Positions 62,473-64,000 of a DNA stretch of 64,000 bases are shown piece by piece. This DNA comes from Sediminibacterium sp. TEGAF015. Lineage in GTDB: Bacteria > Bacteroidota > Bacteroidia > Chitinophagales > Chitinophagaceae. The position numbers and the translations under genes are program-made. Position 1 is the first letter of the stretch; the number at the start of each line of letters is the position of its first letter. The notes under the pieces were generated by a model, which saw only the letters and a list, made by a program, of their open reading frames with translations, had not been told where the DNA came from and ran no database searches. The stretch is taken from contig NZ_AP026683.1 in assembly GCF_025997995.1 (NCBI RefSeq), positions 2,666,501 through 2,730,500 of the forward strand. The letters run 5' to 3'.

Positions 62473-64000
62473 TTAAAATTTAGCCTGTAGCGAAACAAAA
62501 AAAGTTCTTCCATCACCAGGTAATGCACCCGGGCCTGGATAACCCCCTGCTCTTCTGGTAAAATATCTTGTGTCAAATAGATTGTTTAGCCCTCCTTTAA
62601 TATTGAGTTTATTATTCATCTTATAGGTCAGGGTAATATCTGTTATATCATAGGCAGGGATCAAACCATTGTTTCCATTGGCCGTTGGAGTAACAGTGTT
62701 GTTGGCATCACTGAACACTTGTCCAACATGACTGTATTGCCAGGTAATCAACCATTTATTATAGCCTACGGTTATACCGGTTCTGATGATATGCTCAGGG
62801 GCATTTTCAACACGCTTCCCTTTAGTATTGGCATCTTTATGATTACCGCTATATCTGGCATCTGTATAACCATAGGAACTAAAAATAATCAAGTCAAAAA
62901 CAGTTGGCGCTTTAAAAGCTCTCGCAGGATTAAATTCCAGATAGCTTTCAATTCCTTTGCTGGTGCTTGCTCCAACATTGGTGATTAAGCGGCTATTTGT
63001 TCCACTGGTTGTAATAACACCTACGCGATTGTTGTACTGAAGTAGGAATCCGCTGATATCAAACTGTAAAAAGGTTTTAATTTTTCCTCTGTACCCTATA
63101 TCAAAATTATAACCTTTGGAATCTCTCAAGTCAGGGTCTACAATATCTGTGGTAGGTGGAGCTTGTAAATTAGCGAATTGAATGGGTCGATAAGCCTGGG
63201 AGTAATTGGCATATATTTCTGTTGTATTGGTAACATGGTATTCAGCACCAATGCCAGCTAAAATAAAGCTTCTGCTTCTGCTAATATTTTGTAAACGAAT
63301 TTCATTCCCATTGTTAGAGAAACCATTTCTTCCTGATGCTGATCCTTGTAGCCATTCGTATCTGATTCCGGGTATGATGATTAGTTTTTCATTTATCCGG
63401 AAAATATTTTCTACAAATGCTGCTACATTCTTTGATTTGAAAACAATGTCTCTTGGATGCTGGCCACTGATACTGATATCATAATTCATACCAGTTGACC
63501 CAATTCCATCAGATTGTCTGCTGGTAGTTCCTGTAAATAAACGGATCCCAGCCGACACATTGTTTTTCATTTTGCCTAAAGTGTAGCTAGTTAGTATTCG
63601 ACTTTCCAACCCGTAATTTCTGTATTGATCTAAGCTGACTGTTCTTGGATTATAATTGCCAGTGATAGGATTGATGGTATCTCTAACAGTAACCGGTAAC
63701 ATGAATCCAACGCTGTTTCTGTCTCCGAATGTGGCAAATATTTTTGTGTTCCATCTTGTGTTTTCATTAATCTGGTAATTTGCAATGAATGCAGGCGTAG
63801 TCCAGCTTACGTCAAACCAGTTTCTGCTTCTAAGACTTTCTTGTGCATTCTGTCTGATTTGAGCATCGGTCAATCCCCCCGGCTGCTGAGAACGCATATT
63901 TGATCGCATGATTTCAGCAGTTAATGAAAATCTACTGCTAAACTGATAAGTGATAGTTGCGAATCCGGAATTATTATAGAAGCGACTATTGTTTCTCCAT
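62473..64000 (-). CDS. TonB-dependent receptor, 5' end cut by the window
   Basis: The frame is open from the stop at 62473 up to the window edge, so the N-terminus, plug and TonB box lie outside. The 508 visible residues are the second half of a 22-strand outer-membrane beta-barrel: EIYANYSQAYRPIQFANLQAPP, YNFDIGYRGKIKTFLQFDISG, and the terminal LNNLFDTRYFTRRAGGYPGPGALPGDGRTFFVSL-type stretch that ends in Phe (SLQAKF). The pattern resembles FecA/siderophore-type receptors, but the ligand cannot be named. It is convergent with the dioxygenase gene (68 bases apart). Confidence 0.9.
   Translation of the reverse strand, partial: WRNNSRFYNNSGFATITYQFSSRFSLTAEIMRSNMRSQQPGGLTDAQIRQNAQESLRSRNWFDVSWTTPAFIANYQINENTRWNTKIFATFGDRNSVGFMLPVTVRDTINPITGNYNPRTVSLDQYRNYGLESRILTSYTLGKMKNNVSAGIRLFTGTTSRQSDGIGSTGMNYDISISGQHPRDIVFKSKNVAAFVENIFRINEKLIIIPGIRYEWLQGSASGRNGFSNNGNEIRLQNISRSRSFILAGIGAEYHVTNTTEIYANYSQAYRPIQFANLQAPPTTDIVDPDLRDSKGYNFDIGYRGKIKTFLQFDISGFLLQYNNRVGVITTSGTNSRLITNVGASTSKGIESYLEFNPARAFKAPTVFDLIIFSSYGYTDARYSGNHKDANTKGKRVENAPEHIIRTGITVGYNKWLITWQYSHVGQVFSDANNTVTPTANGNNGLIPAYDITDITLTYKMNNKLNIKGGLNNLFDTRYFTRRAGGYPGPGALPGDGRTFFVSLQAKF

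Noticed and set aside
1..64000. CRISPR arrays, tRNA or rRNA genes, insertion sequences, prophage genes
   Set aside because: I looked through the intergenic gaps and the predicted proteins and saw no repeat-spacer pattern, cloverleaf, transposase, integrase or phage structural gene.

Overview
The window looks like a piece of chromosome from a Bacteroidota bacterium, most likely family Chitinophagaceae. The evidence is AT-rich DNA, a short RpoD without region 1.1, a PorP/SprF-family protein, DUF5916 and VPS10/BNR secreted proteins, an ExbB-ExbD-ExbD-TonB operon with a polyproline TonB, a split 14-gene complex I operon, almost no Shine-Dalgarno sequences, and repeated TAnnTTTG promoter boxes. 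I see no insertion sequence, prophage, CRISPR array, rRNA or tRNA gene. Most of the window is core genome.

Layout. 1-5136 (minus): a truncated EI24/CysZ-like membrane protein, a PorP/SprF protein, and a PAS sensor - adenine deaminase - uracil phosphoribosyltransferase operon. 5196-8336 (plus) and 8339-10555 (minus): two large secreted proteins. 10658-14145 (minus): trmD, an S4 protein, an M20 dipeptidase and a CDF metal exporter. 14232-18864: a glycosyltransferase, an LptF/G - exported superoxide dismutase - OsmC operon, an uncharacterised protein and a START-like protein. 19095-22525 (plus): rpoD, ffh, rpsP, rimM. 22551-33324: an S41 peptidase, DNA polymerase IV, 1-Cys peroxiredoxin, amidohydrolase, two pseudouridine synthases, rlmN, a thiolase, a small secreted protein and hisS. 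33531-36518 (plus): small membrane protein, PstS-like lipoprotein, secreted TPR protein. 36619-49777 (plus): nuoA-N complete and in order. 49841-54489: an ABC permease, a carboxypeptidase-regulatory-like protein and a large zinc metalloprotease. 54803-57832 (plus): exbB, exbD, exbD, tonB. 57947-62404 (plus): mnmE, a Crp/Fnr regulator, a gene remnant, and a coupled doxX - SpxH/DsbA-like - DODA dioxygenase unit. 62473-64000 (minus): a TonB-dependent receptor cut by the window edge.

How the parts connect. The nuo operon generates proton motive force; ExbB/ExbD/TonB spend it on outer-membrane receptors such as the one at the right edge. The PstS-like and TPR genes at 33776-36518 may be accessory to that system. 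Oxidative and thiol stress recur as a theme: exported SOD, OsmC, peroxiredoxin, DoxX, a thioredoxin-fold protein and a ring-opening dioxygenase.

The most unusual observations are TAnnTTTG boxes about 4-6 bases before start codons, which predict leaderless mRNAs; the decayed fragment of a COG2085-like (F420-dependent NADP reductase-like) gene in front of doxX; the PAS protein that keeps a histidine-kinase H-box but has no ATPase domain; and the exported SOD whose start lies inside the end of an lptF/G-family gene. I found no clear candidate for a wholly new multi-gene system. Positions and motifs were read by eye. Family names rest on sequence recognition, without any database search.
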